Positions 44,834 to 58,399 are shown, counted from the stretch's first letter. The stretch: 64,000 bases of DNA from Odobenus rosmarus divergens (GCF_000321225.1 NW_004450287.1:2457620-2521619), one strand, 5' to 3'. Made by a program: numbers and translations. Notes: generated by a model from the letters alone, not told the origin.

Positions 44834-45789
44834 CTTAAGTGCTTAGTACAGTGCCTGGCAAAATGAATAATAGCTATTATTATCTCGAGTCAATAGATAG
44901 CTTAAAACGATAGACAATATTAATAATAATGTATGTAGGTATTTGCTGAATAAATGAATACAGTTAAGTATGGGTAGAGAACTGCACTATTGATTTTGTT
45001 TGCATTAATTTATTTAATCCTCGTATGATCCCATGAAACGGGTACTATGATTATAATTGATACTTTACAGATTGCATCTCTGAGAGGCTGATTAGCTTGT
45101 CCTTTTTATATGGGAAGTTAACCTCTGAGAGGTTATCTTGGTTGGCAAGGTTGGGACTCAGGCTCAGTTCTATCTGTCTCCAAAGCCCATGGTCAGATTC
45201 CTACTATACCATACATTCTCTGTCATTGTGGTGGGTAGAGCCTTGACCATCAAAGAACGATGCTTGGCAAGACATTGGTTGAAATCAAGGTCTTTGGGTT
45301 TAGTTTCAGAAACTCCTACTCCTGGGTTCTTCATCCCATTTAACAGTATGGTAGCTAGCTTAGTTTCATTTCTTTTTTCTTTCTCTTTGTTCATTACCTA
45401 GTTCTAGTATAATTTATGCATCCTAGCATCGGCTCCTAAAATAATTGATCTTGATAAACTGATGTTCTGTGCCTGTTCAGTCCTTAGCTTCTCTTTTGTC
45501 ATTCTGATTTGCTCTCTGGTATTGATCTGGTGTTTCACTTCTTTCATCTTCCTTATTGAAAAACTGGGTAAACCAGAGGGATTGGGAAGGAGTTAATAGA
45601 TGAAGTATGTGTCTGGGGGGAGTGAGAAGTGTAGTTGGTAAAGGAGTGCCCCAGACAGAAAAGGTGTGGAGGATTTTAGGTAGAGATTGCTTAATAATGA
45701 GAGACAAAGTTGTTTGAACTGAAATAAAGATTTATGGACATAAAGTTTTAATTTTTTGTGGTGTCAGATAGCCTCAACTCTGAGAGGAG
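44834..45789. other. Intergenic; MIR at about 44990-45180
   Basis: Antisense MIR core with AATCCTCGTATGATCCCATG and CTCTGAGAGGCTGATTAG, then a GACTCAGGCTCAG end. The rest is unassigned. Confidence 0.6.
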
Positions 45790-46200
45790 TCAGATACTCA
45801 TACTCATTCAACAAATATTTGTTGAGTGCCTACCATATGTGCCAGTTATTGTCGTAAGGCTACAGGAATTTATCAGTAACAATATATACAAAGCCAGTCT
45901 CCTCCTGGAGTTCACATTCTGGTGAATGTTTATGTGGGGACAGACAGTAAACATAACAAGAAATAAGGTTTAAAAATTTAGCTAGACTTATATTCTTTGA
46001 AGAAAATAAAAGAGAATTAATATCATCAGAGCGATTGGGCCAGGGGGAAGTGCAGCAGTTATACACTGAGGCATCAAATCAGACTTCTCTGAGAATGTGT
46101 TTTAATTGCTGAGATTTGAATGTCTAGAAGAAAACAACCTTGAAAAAATCGCATGGCAGAGGATTCCAGGAAACCTGCCTCACATGTTCAGTATAGGAAA
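45790..46200 (-). mobile_element. L2 LINE antisense fragment
   Basis: CAACAAATATTTGTTGAGTG at the start, then CTCCTGGAGTTCACATTCTG and GAGATTTGAATG, the L2 antisense order. Confidence 0.75.
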
Positions 46201-47639
46201 AAGGAAACTAATTAGCCACAGTGCTCCCTTTTCCTCCTCCTAAGAGCTACAATTCCAGGAAATAAGATGTCAGATGTTTCTTTAAGTACATGTGTGATCC
46301 ACATGTCTCTGAGACATTGGGTTTTAACGTTAACACCCAAATCTTGCTCATTTCAAATTCCCTCTTCATTTTAAGGAATTGTAGTCTCTTGTAAATTTTC
46401 CCTTTCCTACATATCCTTAAGAGTCCTCCAGGGGTATCTTCTATGCTCCAGGGAATCTGTTCTGATTATTGTTCCCTATCACCGTTGCTGGATGAGTTTC
46501 TGTCACTGCTTTTGCCGCTGGCTGCGTCATGCTTGCCTTGACAGCTCTACACCATCCTTTCCACTAACAGAGATTCATTCAGTGTCTCGTGAGTCAAAGT
46601 CCTTCCACCATGAATGCAAACTGGAGGTCTTCCAGTAAGGCTGTCTGCCTCCTGCTGGACTGGGGACCCACAGTGCACCAGTCTGCTGCCAAGTGAAATG
46701 GGGAACTTTTCTTTCACTTTTGCATGAATCCCGAAGTGTTACAGATTTTGGTGAGCAAGCCTTTTCAGTTTTGTTCATGAAGTCTCTTTTCCCCAGGGAA
46801 AGCCACCGTGTGGGTGGCCAAGTTGGCAGAAGCTCCTATAGTAGCTCTGTCTGCAGTGGACCTTAGTGGTTGCCAACTATTTGAATCTCCTTCTGTGTCT
46901 AGGGGATTCCTGCTTTATGCAGCTAGGTCAGAGTTCAGAGCAGACTTCCCACTATAAAATTCGAAATTGCCAGATAATCTGTTTTCTCAGCCTCCCTTGC
47001 CGCTAAGGTATAGATACATGCTCTAGGCATTACTAATATGAATCCTTTTCCCTGCCTTCCATGTTGGTGGTTCAGGGTACAGGATCTAATGCTCAGTGGT
47101 CATAGCTTCCTCACAAGACTAGTGTTATGCTTTGGTCTTGGGCTTTTTTCTTAGCTGCATTGTTCCCATACTTCCCAGATGTTCTGTGAGCTGTCAGTCC
47201 CTTTAAAATTTCTTTATTCTGAGTTGCTTCTGGCTGCTTGCCACATAGGCAAGTGAAGAGAAGGGCCAAAAGAAGGGCCAAGAAAAAGGAAAGACTTAAT
47301 TCCTGGGCTTAGGGAGAAATATTCTCTTCTCTTCAATTGGGTATGAACAAGGAAGCACAGAATCCTGATTGCCATCTGCAATCATCCTGCAACTGCAAGG
47401 GAATCAGTTTGGGATGAACCCAGTATGAGGATGGCAGAGTGAAGAGGGGGAAAGCATCTTGACCATATCCCTGAACCTTTAATTTTACTCTACCTAGAGT
47501 CTCTTTTACTTCTGGTATTTTAATTATCTGAGATAATACATTTCCTTATTGATAAGCAAGCTTAAGTTGGGATTCTCAGTTGTTGCTACCTTTACTAACA
47601 ATAAATACAAATAATAATGCCTAGCCTTTATTGAGAACT
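46201..47639. other. Intergenic, unassigned
   Basis: Moderate GC, possibly one or more ancient LTR-type repeats (46930-47100), not assignable. No exon recognised. Confidence 0.4.
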
Positions 47640-49609
47640 TAAAATGTCGCAGGCACCTTTCATTCACTCAGTTAATATTCACTGAGCACCTACATATGTT
47701 AAGTCATTTAACTGCTGTAACAACCCAAGTGTTATGACATCATAGTTTGTGTGCAGGTAGATGTACAGACTTAAACACAGACATGTGCATGGGTAGAGGT
47801 CTGTATCAGTAAATCGATAAAGTCGTAAGCATGGGTGTGGTGTAGATGTAGGTAGAAGTATAGGTATGGCTATGGTTATGGCGTTGGGTGTAGATGCATA
47901 TGTGCATAGAGATATGCAACTGGATGATAAATGAAATTTATCACCTATGGAAGCTAAATCCCAAAGCTGAGGATGCAAGTTGCTAAGTACTCTGTGTTCT
48001 AAGGGTACACTGCACAAGTAGTTGGAGCCAACAGTCTTTAAAATTTTCATTGAGGGGTGCCAGTTCAAAGAATTGGTCCAACCATCAAATTCACCCGGGT
48101 GATATTAGAGGAAGCCTAACGAGAGAGGATGGTGTGCCCTTTTGGAGAATGCATTGTTTGCGAAGAGAGGCTAGGCTGTTCCTTTCCCATCACAAGAGCT
48201 AACAGATTGGCCAACAATTTTTCAACCTTATTATCAGGAGGGCCAACTCCTCAGCCTGGGATGTGCCCTGCACCACTTCTCTCATTCAGCTGATTTCACA
48301 TTTTAATACCAGGTTCAGAAATAGTATGACTGGGGGGAAGAAATAATAGAAAATATGGCTCACACTTGCTGAGACCTTAATAAGAAAAGGTATTGACACA
48401 ATTACCAGAAAATCTAGAAGCAGGACAGATTTTAGGTTTGGGTGATCTGATGACTTAACGATTCTGTTTTGTTTTCTGTGGTGTTAGGCTCATTAACCTC
48501 ACAATGTAGGACGGCTGGCAGTAGTCATCAAGTATGTATGTTTCCTTGTTTATTCTTGTGGGAAAAAGAACTTCCATCTGAATATTCTAAGCAAGAGTCC
48601 TGAGATTTATCCTCATTGGACTGTTGAAGTCACATGATCAACAATACACTAGTGATTGTGGCCAGGGAAATAGACCTGTTTGCTAGCTTAAGTCAACCAA
48701 GGTCTATCTGAGGTAGACCTTGAATCAGCTTTACCCAAAGTACATGGGTTGCATGGGGGTTGGGGTATATATCTGAAAAGTCTGGAGGTGGTTAGGAAGG
48801 GAGAGTGGAACAGGGATGCTAAAAAACAGTAATATTTTCTACAAGGAGAGTTAATGATGTAATGAGGGGTGATCAATGATGGGAATATATTGCAAATCCT
48901 GGATAAGAGGCAGAAGAGCTTGGATTGTGTCACTTGCCTAGATAAAGCTGTGTATAGCTTTTGGAGAAGGGTTGGAATGGTTTTGAAGAATTCTTTATCA
49001 ATAAAGATCAGCTTATATTTCCACTGGCATCTGTATTCATTTGTGGAAAGTCCGGTTAGGTGGTGCCTAGTATAGACTGAGGAAGTGTGTCTGCTTCTCT
49101 AGCCATGCAGAGGGAGAGGCACCAACTTCATTGTGGCTGCTTAGTGATGACAACAGTCCAGCTGGAGATGTGGTAAAGTTGGTTTTCCCTTCCTTAGGAG
49201 TGAAGAAATATCCTCTGTGGAACAGAAAAAGAAGGAGCACAGCACTTAGGTTTATTTCTAAAAGCTGTTTGAATATTTCTACTTGACTGTCCCATCGACA
49301 CTTCAAAGCTGTCATTTCTTTAATGTCTCCCTCCTCTCTACCTTGATGTTTCTTCCCCTCGCTACTTCGGTTGGTGGTGATATTCTTACCTACCAGATCA
49401 GCCGAAGCAGGAAATTTGAGAGTTGTCCGAGATTTCCACTTTTCCATTCTTTACACCCTGTCAGAGGCAGTCATTTTTTTTTTTCTAAATTTACCTTTCA
49501 AAACTGTTTTCTCTTCCCTCATCACTACAAATACCTTCCTTCAGGGATGCGCATATATTGCCTTGGACCAATGCAATTAGCACCAGATTGGTATCCTTGA
49601 TACCAGACA
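47640..49609. other. Intergenic, unassigned, with GTA/GGT-type low complexity
   Basis: 47640-47710 has an L2/MIR-like end (TCACTGAGCACCTACATATG). 47830-47900 is a degenerate (TAGGTATGG)n-like stretch. Nothing else recognised. Confidence 0.45.
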
Positions 49610-50100
49610 TTCATTCTCTACTTTTGCTGCTAGAGTGAGCATTCTGTAACACAAAGCTAGATGCATTATAATTCACCTGCTCAGAATCCTTTATTTTTGC
49701 TGAGTCACTTATGAGATAAAATGCAAAACTTTTTAGACTTGCAGCCAGCACACAAGAACCTTTATGATCTGGTCCTTGCCTACCACTCTAGCCGTATAAT
49801 TCCTTATTTCATTTTTCTCTCTCTTTAGTCCGCATACTGGATGAATCGCTTGTCATAAATGGGAAATGCCTCCTTTCCTTGGTCCATGCTGTTTCTCCTC
49901 TCTCCTTTGAAAGATTTTGTTCATAAACCTCACATTTCAAATCCTTCATGTGATTTTTCATAACTTTCCCAAGCTTAGTTGGCATTTCTGCTTCCCTGCT
50001 GCTATTTGTTCTCTGTATAGATTTTTGCCTTTATCACACTGTATCGAAATTGTTTCCGTATTTGTCTCCCTATGTCATTCATTCAGCCCACCTTCCTTGA
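49610..50100 (+). mobile_element. L2 LINE 3' region
   Basis: CCTTTATGATCTGGTCCTTG, then CCTACCACTCTAGCC and a pyrimidine-rich continuation, matching the L2 3' end order. Confidence 0.75.
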
Positions 50101-50202
50101 GTACCTTGTTTGTGGGAAGCATAATTCCAAATGCTGGCCATTTAAAAATAAATACTTTATACTTACTGAATTCAGTCAGCAGTTTAGTGGAGTAAGCATT
50201 TA

Positions 50203-50412
50203 TTTTTTTATTTTTATTTTTTTAAAGATTTTATTTATATATTTGACAGAGAGAGACACAGTGAGAGAGGGAACACAAGCAGGGGGAGTGGGAGAGGGAG
50301 AAGTAGACTTCCCACGGAGCAGGGAGCCCGATGTAGGGTTCGATCCCAGGACCCCGGGATCATGACCTGAACCGAAGGCAGACGCTTAACGACTGAGCCA
50401 CCCAGGCACCCC
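50203..50412 (-). mobile_element. Young CAN-SINE with exact 15-bp TSD
   Basis: TGGAGTAAGCATTTA at 50188-50202 and 50413-50427. Well preserved. Confidence 0.96.
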
Positions 50413-50549
50413 TGGAGTAAGCATTTAAATCAATAAATATTAACATGTTCTTGATGCTAGGATGGATTTCTCAACAGGGTACCTGATCAGCATAAAGAAG
50501 AGAGAAGCAATTTTAATTGGTATTGGGGATTAAGTGTCAGGTTCTGTGC

Positions 50550-51200
50550 TAGCCGCTTTACATAGGTCATTTCAGGTATTTATTGAGCACTTATGGTTGC
50601 CATCCTCTGAACCAAGAGATATAGTGGTCAAATCAAAACAATTATTACTGTGGTGCCTGGGTGCCTTGGTCCGTTGAGTGTCTGACTCTTGGTTTTGGCT
50701 CAGGTCATGAATTCAGGGTTGTGAGATCCAGACCCGAGTCAGGCTCCCCACCCCAAACGAAAATAAACAAACAAATAAATAAATAAAATCTTCAAGAAAA
50801 TATATCAAAACAGAATTCTTATTGCCCCCATGGTGTTTACAGTATAGCTGGGAGGAGACAGGCCAAATGGGCAATTACAATACAGTATATTACGCACCAT
50901 AATTGGGCAAACTGGAGGGTGTTCAGAAAAGGAGGCATGCTGAATTTACACAAAGGTGGGGTGCCAACCTAGGCTGTGGGGTGGGCAGTCAGTGATGAGC
51001 TCTTGGAGGAAGTAACTTCTAAGTTCAGAACTGAAGGATGATTAGAAGTTAGGCAGGTGAAGGGAACGGATATGAGAAGTGGTGGGGAGGGGATAGTGTT
51101 CCAGGCAAGACAGCATTTCCTAAGGTCTAAAGGTGAAAAACAGAATGATAGAGTCAAGTGTATTAGGGGCAAAATATTAAGAATATGTGAATATGTACAA
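50550..51200 (-). mobile_element. L2 LINE antisense, split by a SINE
   Basis: TTATTGAGCACTTATGGTTG before the SINE and ATGGTGTTTACAGTATAGCT, GAACTGAAGGATGATTAGAA and AGTGTTCCAGGCAAGACAGC after it. Confidence 0.75.
50651..50800 (+). mobile_element. CAN-SINE, diverged
   Basis: Degenerate head (GGTGCCTGGGTGCCTTGGTC) and an AAATAAATAAATAAAATC tail. Confidence 0.85.
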
Positions 51201-51282
51201 TTTCTCATACACCCTTGACTTTAAGGTTAGAGGGGGGTTGATCTTGCTTATTAGGGTTTTTGCATAATCTAAGAATGTGCTA

Positions 51283-52020
51283 TTTTTTTATTGATGTATA
51301 ATTAACATACATTGTTATATCAGCTTCAGGTGTATAGTATAATGATTCAGCAGTTCTGTATATTACTCAGTGCTCATCAAGATACTTGTATTCTTAATTC
51401 CCTTTATTTTACCCCTCCCTCCCTCACCTGCCCTCTGGCAACCACTAGTTGTTCTCTGTATTTAAGAGTCTGGGTTTTTTGTTTGTTTCTGTCTTTGTTC
51501 CTTTGTTTCTTAAATTCTACATGTGAGTGGAATTATATGGTATTTGTCTTTCTCTGTCTGACTTATATCACTTAGCATTATACCCTGTAGGTCCATTCAT
51601 GTTGTTTCAAATGGCAAGATCTCATTCTTTTTAATGGCTGAGGAATATTCTATTGTATATATACTGCATCTTCTTTATCCATTCATGTATGGATGGGTAC
51701 TTGGGTTGTTTCCAGATCTTGGCTATTGTAAATAATGCTGCAGTGAACATAGGGGTACATATATCTTTTGGAATTAGTGTTTTCGTTTTCTTTGGGTAAA
51801 TATCCAGTAGTGGAATGACTGGATCATATGGTAATTCTGTTTTTAATTTTTTGAGGAACCTCCATACTGCTTACTACAGTTTGGCTCCAGTTTGTATTCC
51901 CACCAACAGTGCGCACAGGGGTTCCTTTTTATTTACATCCTCACCAATACTTGCTATTTCTTGTGTTTTTTGATTTTAGCCATTTTGACAGTGTAAGGTT
52001 ATATCTCATTGTAGTTGTGT
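51283..52020 (-). mobile_element. 5'-truncated L1, 3' end
   Basis: L1 3'UTR and the last part of ORF2 in antisense (for example GGTGTATAGTATAATGATTC; TTGGCTATTGTAAATAATGC). Confidence 0.9.
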
Positions 52021-52989
52021 GGGTTTTTTGTTTTTGTTTTTTTTTTTTAATAAGGAAGGCAACCAAGAGGGAGCTGAGACTGCTTTTCCCAGGAAGTTCC
52101 ATGTATGTTTCCCTTCTGAGGAAATGAGAGAAGTCTAGGAGCCTGAACCTTGGCTCAGGTCTTGGCTGTTGGGCTTGAGTGGAAGACTGGAGACCAGGGC
52201 TGGTACATTATGGGGATGGGATGGACTGGATGGTGGAGTTACCTGACTATAAGAGAGCTATATGAAGAAAGAGAAAAAGATTTTGCTAGCTGCTCAGAAT
52301 GGAAAACCTTCAGGAAGAGGATTGTTGTATAAAGGGAATCCTTAGGTAACTTTCTGTGAAATTCTGTGTGAAACCCCTGTGTCACCTCTTTAAGAACTTC
52401 ATAGTTAAGATCTACCCTATACTTTAAGCTTCCAGACACAAGGTTCATGTTTCCGTGGCTGGAACACCATGTAGAGACTGGACTCAATGGGGCCCTGGGA
52501 ATTCTCTGGATTTTGGAAGGAAATGTAAGAAGAGAGATAGAAAAAGTTCACAGCACAGATACCGCAAAGTATAGGGTTGAGGAAGGCTCAGGATGGGGAA
52601 GAGGTGGTGAAGGAAGACCAGGTCACAAAGGGCCTTGAAAGCAAGGTTGAGGAGCTTAGAAATTTAATGTCAAGAATGGGAGATGGGAAGATGGGGGAAA
52701 GAAGCCAGGATCAAATTTGCATTTCAGACAGATTACTGGGTCTTTGGTGCCCAGAATAAATAGGAGAGAGGCAATACTCAAGGCAGAGAGATTGTTTGCT
52801 GGGGCATGTGGCAATCTTTAGAGGGCAAGTATTATTGCTATGATTTTCCAGGTGCAAAAGCAGAGATCAGGAGGTGGTTGGCAGTAAGCAGAGGGACTGT
52901 GGATAACCTGACTCCAAAGTCCATGCTTTTTTTAGTCAGTCATACTATCCCTGTCTACTGGTCTGTACTACTCTTGAAGGAAGAAACTG
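52021..52989. other. Intergenic; possible L2 at 52570-52730
   Basis: GGTCACAAAGGGCCTTGAAA near 52620 is typical of antisense L2. The rest is unassigned. Confidence 0.45.
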
Positions 52990-53410
52990 GGTCTTCTGGT
53001 TACAGTGCTTGTTCTGGTTTTCCACTGATGAGTAACTAACCATGACAAAATTTAGTGACTTAAAACAATAACAAAATTGTTTTGTTATGCCAGTGCGATA
53101 GAACAGGGCTGAGTAGAGACAGCTCACCTACTCCTAGGGTAGTTTGAAAGCTGGGAACTGGAATCACTGTAGGCTTATTGATTGATATGCTTGTCTGCCA
53201 GTTGATGCTCACAGTTGACTGGAACTTTAGTTGGATTCTTGGCCAGAACATTTTGACATGGCCTTTACTTGCATCCTGTTTCTTGTTTCCTTACAATGTG
53301 GTGACTGCATTCCAAGGGTGAGCATCCTAAGAAAGAGAGAACCACAATGAAGTTGCATCACTTTTTTAAACTAGCCTTGGAAGTCATTTCATTCTGTTTG
53401 TTGGAAATGC
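52990..53410 (-). mobile_element. Possible MLT1-like LTR, reverse
   Basis: TTAGTGACTTAAAACAATAA near 53054 and CTAGCCTTGGAAGTCATTTC near 53372 recall an old LTR-type repeat. No ORF. Family uncertain. Confidence 0.45.
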
Positions 53411-53419
53411 CTCAGTAAG

Positions 53420-53645
53420 GAAAGAACTCTTCTCACTTTTACTTTTATTGAGTTATTTGATCCTCCTGACAACCTTGTAGTATTATACCCATTTCACATA
53501 TGAAAAGTCTAGGCACAATAAGGTAAGTATTTTACCCAATATAACACAGATAGTAAAGAATGGAACTACCATTGCAGCTTAGACAATTTGGCTGCACGGT
53601 CTGTGTTCTTAATCACTTTGCTGCGTTGTCCATTGCAGTGTCTGG
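53420..53645 (-). mobile_element. MIR SINE, nearly full length
   Basis: Antisense MIR order: GATCCTCCTGACAACCTTGT, CCCATTTCACATATGAAAAG, then GCACGGTCTGTGTTCTTAAT and CACTTTGCTGCGTTG. Confidence 0.85.
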
Positions 53646-53727
53646 AATACAGTCTAGACCAATATATATTTGTCAAATGATGAATGTTTTGTATTTTGAG
53701 CTTCCTTCAAATGCTAGTAAGGACATT

Positions 53728-53870
53728 TTTTAAAAATTTTTTTATGTTTGTTTATTTATTTATTTATTTATTTATTATTTATTTATTTTAAGTAATCTCT
53801 AAATCCAACATGGGGCTTGAACTTACAACTCCGAGATCAAGAGTCTCATTGCTCTTCTGACCAAGCCAGG
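53728..53870 (-). mobile_element. Short CAN-SINE
   Basis: Expanded (TTTA)n tail, then AAGTAATCTCTAAATCCAAC and a diverged head. Confidence 0.85.
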
Positions 53871-54090
53871 GTGAAGATATTTCTTAAGTGAATGATTTCA
53901 TATTCCACCCTGCATCTGACATTGAAGAGAGATCTACTCCTGTACAAGTGAAGAAAGAGCTATGGTGGATTTCCAAGTGAGTGATGGAAGAACCTATTCA
54001 GGGTGCCTTCCGTTTAGGAGATGCCTTAGGTACCACATTTTACTACAGCTACTCAGGAGCTGGAGTATCTTCTGTAAACATTATGATAAC

Positions 54091-54102
54091 AGTCTCTCTC
54101 TC

Positions 54103-54140
<38 letters not shown>
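54091..54140. repeat. CT then CA microsatellite
   Basis: (CT)8 at 54091-54106 followed by (CA)16 to 54140. Confidence 0.97.
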
Positions 54141-54145
<5 letters not shown>

Positions 54146-54670
54146 TACATCATCATGGAATGAGTATTCAATTATATATGCATTGTATTGTGCTAAGATT
54201 TTTTTCTCCTTTCCCCATACTGGCTGTATGCCACTATTCTATTTAAAAGACATATAAGAGATAATTCTCCTATGTGGTTCTCTGTTCTCTATGTGGAAGT
54301 TGATTTTTTTAGAGCTGCGTACATGATGCAGTTAATTTAAAATCTAGAAAGAGCCACCTTGTGGCAAAATTTAACATTTCAGTTATTTATTTTTAAAGAA
54401 AAATTATAAGCAGCACTAAATTCTGTAGCAAAATAAGGTACTGATATTGTATACAAATCCTATAATATGGTTTCTGAGATATGTAATCTGATTTTAACAT
54501 TAGTATATATTATCAAAAGGTATTGAGAATTTGAAAAGCCTAGATTAAAATATGCAAAAGATATTATGTACATTGACTTTATATTTTAAATGATCATTTC
54601 AAGGTTGTAGTTGTCTCCTAGTACACTCAGTTTCAGTTACATGAACTTGGACCTTAAAAATGAAAATTTA
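54141..54670. other. Intergenic, unassigned
   Basis: AT-rich; nothing recognised. Confidence 0.5.
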
Positions 54671-54790
54671 GGGGTGCCTGGCTGGCTCAGTTGGTAGAGC
54701 ATCCGACTCTTGATCTTGGGGCTCTGAGTTCAAGCCCTATGTTGGATGTAGAGATTACTTAAAAAATAATTAATTTAAAACATTTTAAAA
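54671..54790 (+). mobile_element. Short CAN-SINE
   Basis: GGGTGCCTGGCTGGCTCAGT head and TAGAGATTACTTAAAA tail. Confidence 0.9.
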
Positions 54791-56059
54791 ATTAAAAAAA
54801 AGAAAACTTAAAAAGTATATCCAATTAGATTTTTTTCTTGACATGCAATTATAATACAGCTTAAATTTTATTGTATATTTAAATATGTTTATATAACATT
54901 GGTTGTAATCATGGATCAATAAACAAGAATACTCAGTTTTTTTTTTGGTTTAATTGATACACTGACATCTTTGCAATTTTTCCTAAATTTCCTATACCTT
55001 GGAAATTCACTAAATTCTTCTGTCAGTTAATTCCCACATCTTCATGTCTTTCATATAACCTTCCCTGTTTAATTGAATGTGGTAGTAAATTTGCAACTGT
55101 TCATAAGTACTCAGTGTATACTCAGGTATGAAGAGGCACACCACTGTAGATCTCTCCTCTCTCTTTTCCCTTCTTAATTGGCACTTTGAAAACTGCTGAA
55201 AGCTAACAGGTTAGTTCAGTATCTTCTTATCTGCCCTTGCATTTTCCTGCCACTTCTCCTTGTCTTCATTCCTGGCCTCTAAAGATCCTCTGACATCGGG
55301 ACCTGCCTGGTAGTGGTAGAGTCAAGGTAGGTGGCCATGGTGTAAGTATTGGCATGCAGATGGAGCAGGGAGAGCTGGAACCTAAATACCGGATTCTAGA
55401 GGAAGAGGAGTAGGTGAGCTGGGATGAAGGGGAGAGAAAGGGAACACACACACTCACTACCAAAATCCTCTCTCTGGCTTCTGCTTCCCTTCTCATTTCC
55501 AAGTCTGTTTTCTCCCTCTCAAATTTCCAAGGGTGTATGGCTTTTGTTTGAGCTCTTTTTGTTTGTGTGTTTTGGCCTTTCTGGGTTGCCAGGTCTTCAA
55601 CTCCAAATCTGGAATGTTTGAGGCAAAAATAAAGCCCAGAAAACTCACCACCCTGTCATTCCTTGGGTCTCTAGGTCCCTGCTGATTTGCCTTCTCTCCA
55701 CCTTTTAGAGTCTTCTAATGTTTGTTGTATACATAGTGCCCAGGATTTTTAGTTGTACATAATGGAAAAAACAAGGAAAATAGGTCAACTTTTTTCTTCT
55801 CAGAAGCAGAATTCTTAAATTCCTTTGTCTTCTTCAAGTTTACTTTTTATAAATCACTTTTGTTACTATGTAGAGAGAGAAGAGTCACATGGGAAGGAAG
55901 TAGTGAAACAGGAGAAGATGGGAGACCAGTTAAAAGTTGTTTCAAACAATCAATTAAGAAATGGTGTTCACCTGTGTGAAGATAGTGGCCCTGGAAATGG
56001 AGCAAAGTATATGTTTCTACTTATATAATGATATGATTCTTGGGCACCTTTATTTAGTA
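54791..56059. other. Intergenic, unassigned
   Basis: No element or exon. Short open frames (for example 55266-55502) show no family features. Confidence 0.5.
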
Positions 56060-56580
56060 GGTTTTTTTTCATCCAATGTATATTTATTATGCATATATCA
56101 GGTGCTAAATTTAGGCATTGGGTGTAGAGTGGTAAGCAACATGAGTATCATCTCTGACTTTTATGGACCTTATTGTTTAATTTGGGAAGACATATGTAAT
56201 AAACAAGTAAACAAAAAAGTGCAGGCAAATAAACCAGGAAAACTAAATTATAATTACAAATTGTGACATTGCTGTGAATGAAGTAAATAGTGCTATAATA
56301 GAGCGTAACATAAGACCTACTTAGTGTGGTCAGAGAAGACCTTTGAGAAGTTGGTATTTGATGTGTGACCTAAACAATGACAGGGAACCAGTTATGAAAA
56401 ATCTGATGGAAGGACAAGGGAGGAGAATGGGTCATTTTAGAGGATGTAAAAAGCAGTTTGGTTATGAGATAAAGGGTGACATCGGTGCTTGGATTTTTGA
56501 TGAAGACTTGAGTAAGTAGGAATATATGACAAAATGGCATTAGTCCTGCTAGGCTGTAAGGGAGGATGTACAGTTTACTC
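56060..56580 (-). mobile_element. L2 LINE antisense fragment
   Basis: TCTGACTTTTATGGACCTTA, then TGGTCAGAGAAGACCTTTGA and GGAAGGACAAGGGAGGAGAA, the antisense L2 3' order. Confidence 0.75.
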
Positions 56581-57139
56581 CTGGGCTCTGAATACTGAAC
56601 ACTTTAGTAAGCAGTAAGGAGTTTTCGGTACAGCTGCCTTTTTGAGTCAGCATGAGTTATGGTAGTTGATAGGGGTGTTGCTCATTCAGGAATACTCAGG
56701 GAGATTTGGTCCTGATGAGCAACATGACTCCCTTGGGAAGCAATGGTGGAACTTCCTGCACGTGGTGTTCATCAGCCTTATACTTTAATTCTTGTTTAGC
56801 AAGCATTTATTAAGTTCATGTGCACAGCAGTCTGTGCCCTGTAACATCTATACCCATATGGCAATACTGTGATGACTTAACTTTGTTCACTGATGATAAG
56901 GTGAAGCAGATATACTTGAAATATTGTGTTGGTTGATGTGTGTGCCAGTGATGAAGATAGCAATAAGTGAAGATAATGTGAAAACTAGAGGATAATATCA
57001 ATAGAAATTGAAAATGCATTAATACATAACTTATTTGTTTTAAATCTTTACTCCTTTCACTAAAACACATTTTTATGTAAGCAAAATGCTAAGGATTTTT
57101 TGGGAGAAGAAAGAACTCAAAAAACAAAAAGAACTTTCA
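56581..57139. other. Intergenic, unassigned
   Basis: Nothing recognised. Confidence 0.5.
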
Positions 57140-57270
57140 TGTGTTTCTCTATCTTTGAGGGTGGAGACCATGTAGAGTACATCATTGAATTCCTAGTACC
57201 TACACAGCATCTGGCATGTACAAGGTGCTAAGTGAAGGTCTGTCCAATGAATGAATGAATGAATGGATAG
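57140..57270 (+). mobile_element. L2 LINE 3' terminus
   Basis: CATCTGGCATGTACAAGGTG and a terminal AATGAATGAATGAATGAATG. Confidence 0.7.
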
Positions 57271-57740
57271 AAAAATGAAATGTTTAAATTGATGCTTTGG
57301 ATACCGTCATGATTTCTAAATCATAAAAGTGCTCATTTCAAAGGTGAATTTGCATGTGTGTGTGTATGTATATGTGTGTGATATTATACAAGTACATATT
57401 GCCCGAAGTGACAACAGAAAAAAATTAGAAAGCAGGTTCATCACAAAGGAGTGTTTGTTTACTTTGCCCCACTCTTGGCTATTTTGACCATTCCTTTCAT
57501 CCTGTTAATACCTACCTTCAGAGTTCAAGTTTACTGGAAGGGATCAGGGCTATACAAACTGCTAGCTAAAAGCCACCTAGCTCCTCATAAACTACAGGCT
57601 GGTGTAGTTCTTGAACATTTCTAGGGGTACAGTTTTAGAATGGGAACTTTTTCACCAGAGAGTTGAAAAGAAGAGGCAAGAGAATGTGTAATGTAGTAGA
57701 GGGATAGTCTTTGAGAGAGACTAACATGGTAATAGTAATC
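57271..57740. other. Intergenic, unassigned
   Basis: TG-rich low complexity at 57354-57380. No exon recognised. Confidence 0.5.
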
Positions 57741-57820
57741 TCCATTTGTTTAGTATCTCCATGTGTCTGGCTCTATACTAACACTTTATGTTGTCTCATT
57801 TAATACTCAAAATAACTCTC
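57741..57820 (-). mobile_element. MIR fragment interrupted by L1
   Basis: TCTATACTAACACTTTATGT and TCTCATTTAATACTCAAAAT form an antisense MIR. It resumes after the L1 at 58365 with TTTTCCAGATGAGGAAATTG. Confidence 0.7.
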
Positions 57821-57830
57821 CAGATACTTT

Positions 57831-58346
57831 TTTTTAAATTTTATTTTATTACGTTATGTTAGTCACCATACAGTACATCATTAGTTTTTGATGTAGTGAT
57901 CCACGATTCATTGTTTTCGTGTAACACCCAGTGCTCCATGCAGTACGTGCCCTCCTTAATACCCATCACTGGGCTAACCCATCCCCCCACCCCATCCCCT
58001 CTAAAACCCTCAGTTTGTTTCTCAGAGTCCATAGTCTCCATGGTTCATCTCTCCCTCCAATTTCCCCCCCTTCCTTTTTCCTTCCTTCTCCTAATGTCCT
58101 CCATACTATTCCTTATATTCCACAAATTAGTGAAAACCATATGATAATTGACTTTCTCTGCCTGACTTATTTCACTTAGCATAATCTCCTCCAGTCCCAT
58201 CCATGTTGATGTAAAAGTTGGGTATTCATCCTTTCTGATGACTGAGTAATATTCCATTGTATATATGGACCACATCTTCTTTATCCATTCATCTGTTGAA
58301 GGGCATCTCGGCTCTTTCCAGAGTTTGGCTATTGCGGACACTGCTG
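57831..58346 (-). mobile_element. Young 5'-truncated L1 3' end
   Basis: TSD CAGATACTTT at 57821-57830 and 58347-58356. Poly-T side at 57831, 3'UTR, then the last ORF2 codons on the minus strand (near 58341-58270, AKLWKEPRCPSTDEWIKKM). Confidence 0.95.
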
Positions 58347-58399
58347 CAGATACTTTCTTATTTTGTTTTTCCAGATGAGGAAATTGAGTGTTCCAGTTA